Assembly: GCA_934678955.1 (NCBI GenBank)
Contig: CAKUSI010000257.1
Location: forward strand, 1 to 5,737
Reading direction: 5' to 3'
Source: an uncultured Austwickia sp.
Lineage (GTDB): Bacteria > Actinomycetota > Actinomycetes > Actinomycetales > Dermatophilaceae
DNA length: 5,737 nucleotides
The position numbers and the translations under genes were made by a program. The notes beneath the pieces were generated by a model. That model made no database searches, was not told where the DNA came from, and saw only the letters and a list, made by a program, of their open reading frames with translations. Below are positions 5,700 through 5,737 of the stretch, piece by piece. Every line of letters begins with the position of its first letter. Within the stretch, counting starts at the first letter, position 1.

Positions 5700-5719
5700 A
5701 AGGCCCCTCAGGGCGCCTT
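5700..5719. terminator. Possible hairpin terminator at the right edge
   Basis: AAGGC-CCC (5700-5707) pairs with GGG-C-GCCTT (5711-5719), giving eight base pairs with one bulged C and a 3-nt loop. No T-run follows in either direction, which is common for actinobacterial terminators but leaves the call weak. On the minus strand the loop is TGA, in frame with nine open codons reaching the window edge. It could therefore be both the stop codon and the terminator of a gene that ends here. Confidence 0.3.
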
Positions 5720-5737
5720 GCTCGCGGTGAGGAGGCG

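Larger units (their letters stand above)
5265..5737. other. Long gene-poor region upstream of the HD-GYP operon
   Basis: No convincing full-size gene is seen in these roughly 470 bp. The base composition is visibly less GC-rich than the genes, especially at 5520-5660. It contains, from right to left, a hairpin at the window edge, an inverted repeat (5661-5684), two direct repeats (5591-5646), a weak -10-like GATAGT on the minus strand (5521-5526), two hairpins (5446-5476, 5405-5423), a mini-ORF (5332-5385) and two adjoining GC-rich hairpins (5285-5317). This arrangement looks like a promoter/operator followed by a structured mRNA leader. It does not match the c-di-GMP-I riboswitch consensus as far as I can judge by eye. 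Confidence 0.6.

Noticed and set aside
5265..5737. Known c-di-GMP or c-di-AMP riboswitch in the leader
   Set aside because: I looked for the conserved core sequences of the c-di-GMP-I and ydaO classes and saw none. The hairpins are therefore reported without a class.
1..5737. CRISPR array, insertion sequence, tRNA or phage attachment site
   Set aside because: No regularly spaced repeat series, transposase, terminal inverted repeats with target duplication, or tRNA-like cloverleaf was seen.

Overview
The window is high-GC DNA (roughly 70% G+C by eye) with strongly GC-biased third codon positions, ATGA-type gene coupling and short Shine-Dalgarno (SD) signals. This suggests a high-GC actinobacterium or a relative. 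No rRNA, tRNA or diagnostic marker is present, so nothing finer than that is supported. All convincing genes are on the minus strand and read from right to left.

In transcription order the layout is as follows. (1) Positions 5265-5737 are a gene-poor region of about 470 bp. It holds two copies of a 12-bp direct repeat, several inverted repeats and a tiny ORF (17 aa) with a good SD. (2) Positions 5264-3852 encode a polytopic membrane protein with a recognisable HD-GYP domain (cyclic-di-GMP phosphodiesterase family). (3) Positions 3855-2551 encode a second membrane protein of the same architecture, coupled to the first through an ATGA overlap. Its HD-GYP domain is degenerate: the GYP loop is deleted and several metal ligands are replaced. 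(4) After a 188-bp gap, positions 2362-1067 encode a UDP-glucose/GDP-mannose dehydrogenase family enzyme of the UDP-N-acetylhexosamine 6-dehydrogenase type. (5) After a further 100 bp, positions 966-1 encode a DegT/DnrJ/EryC1/StrS aminotransferase whose C-terminus lies beyond the left edge.

The two sugar enzymes look like the start of a nucleotide-sugar pathway for surface polysaccharide, such as amino-uronic acid formation by the WbpA/WbpE logic. The HD pair immediately upstream would be a membrane-bound second-messenger module. My inference is that cyclic-dinucleotide turnover or sensing is linked to polysaccharide production here. The sequence shows only that the genes are neighbours on the same strand.

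The points most worth a second look are the active/degenerate HD-GYP tandem and the structured leader with its mini-ORF ahead of it. The ACTTTCGTCTAG direct repeats further upstream are also worth checking.
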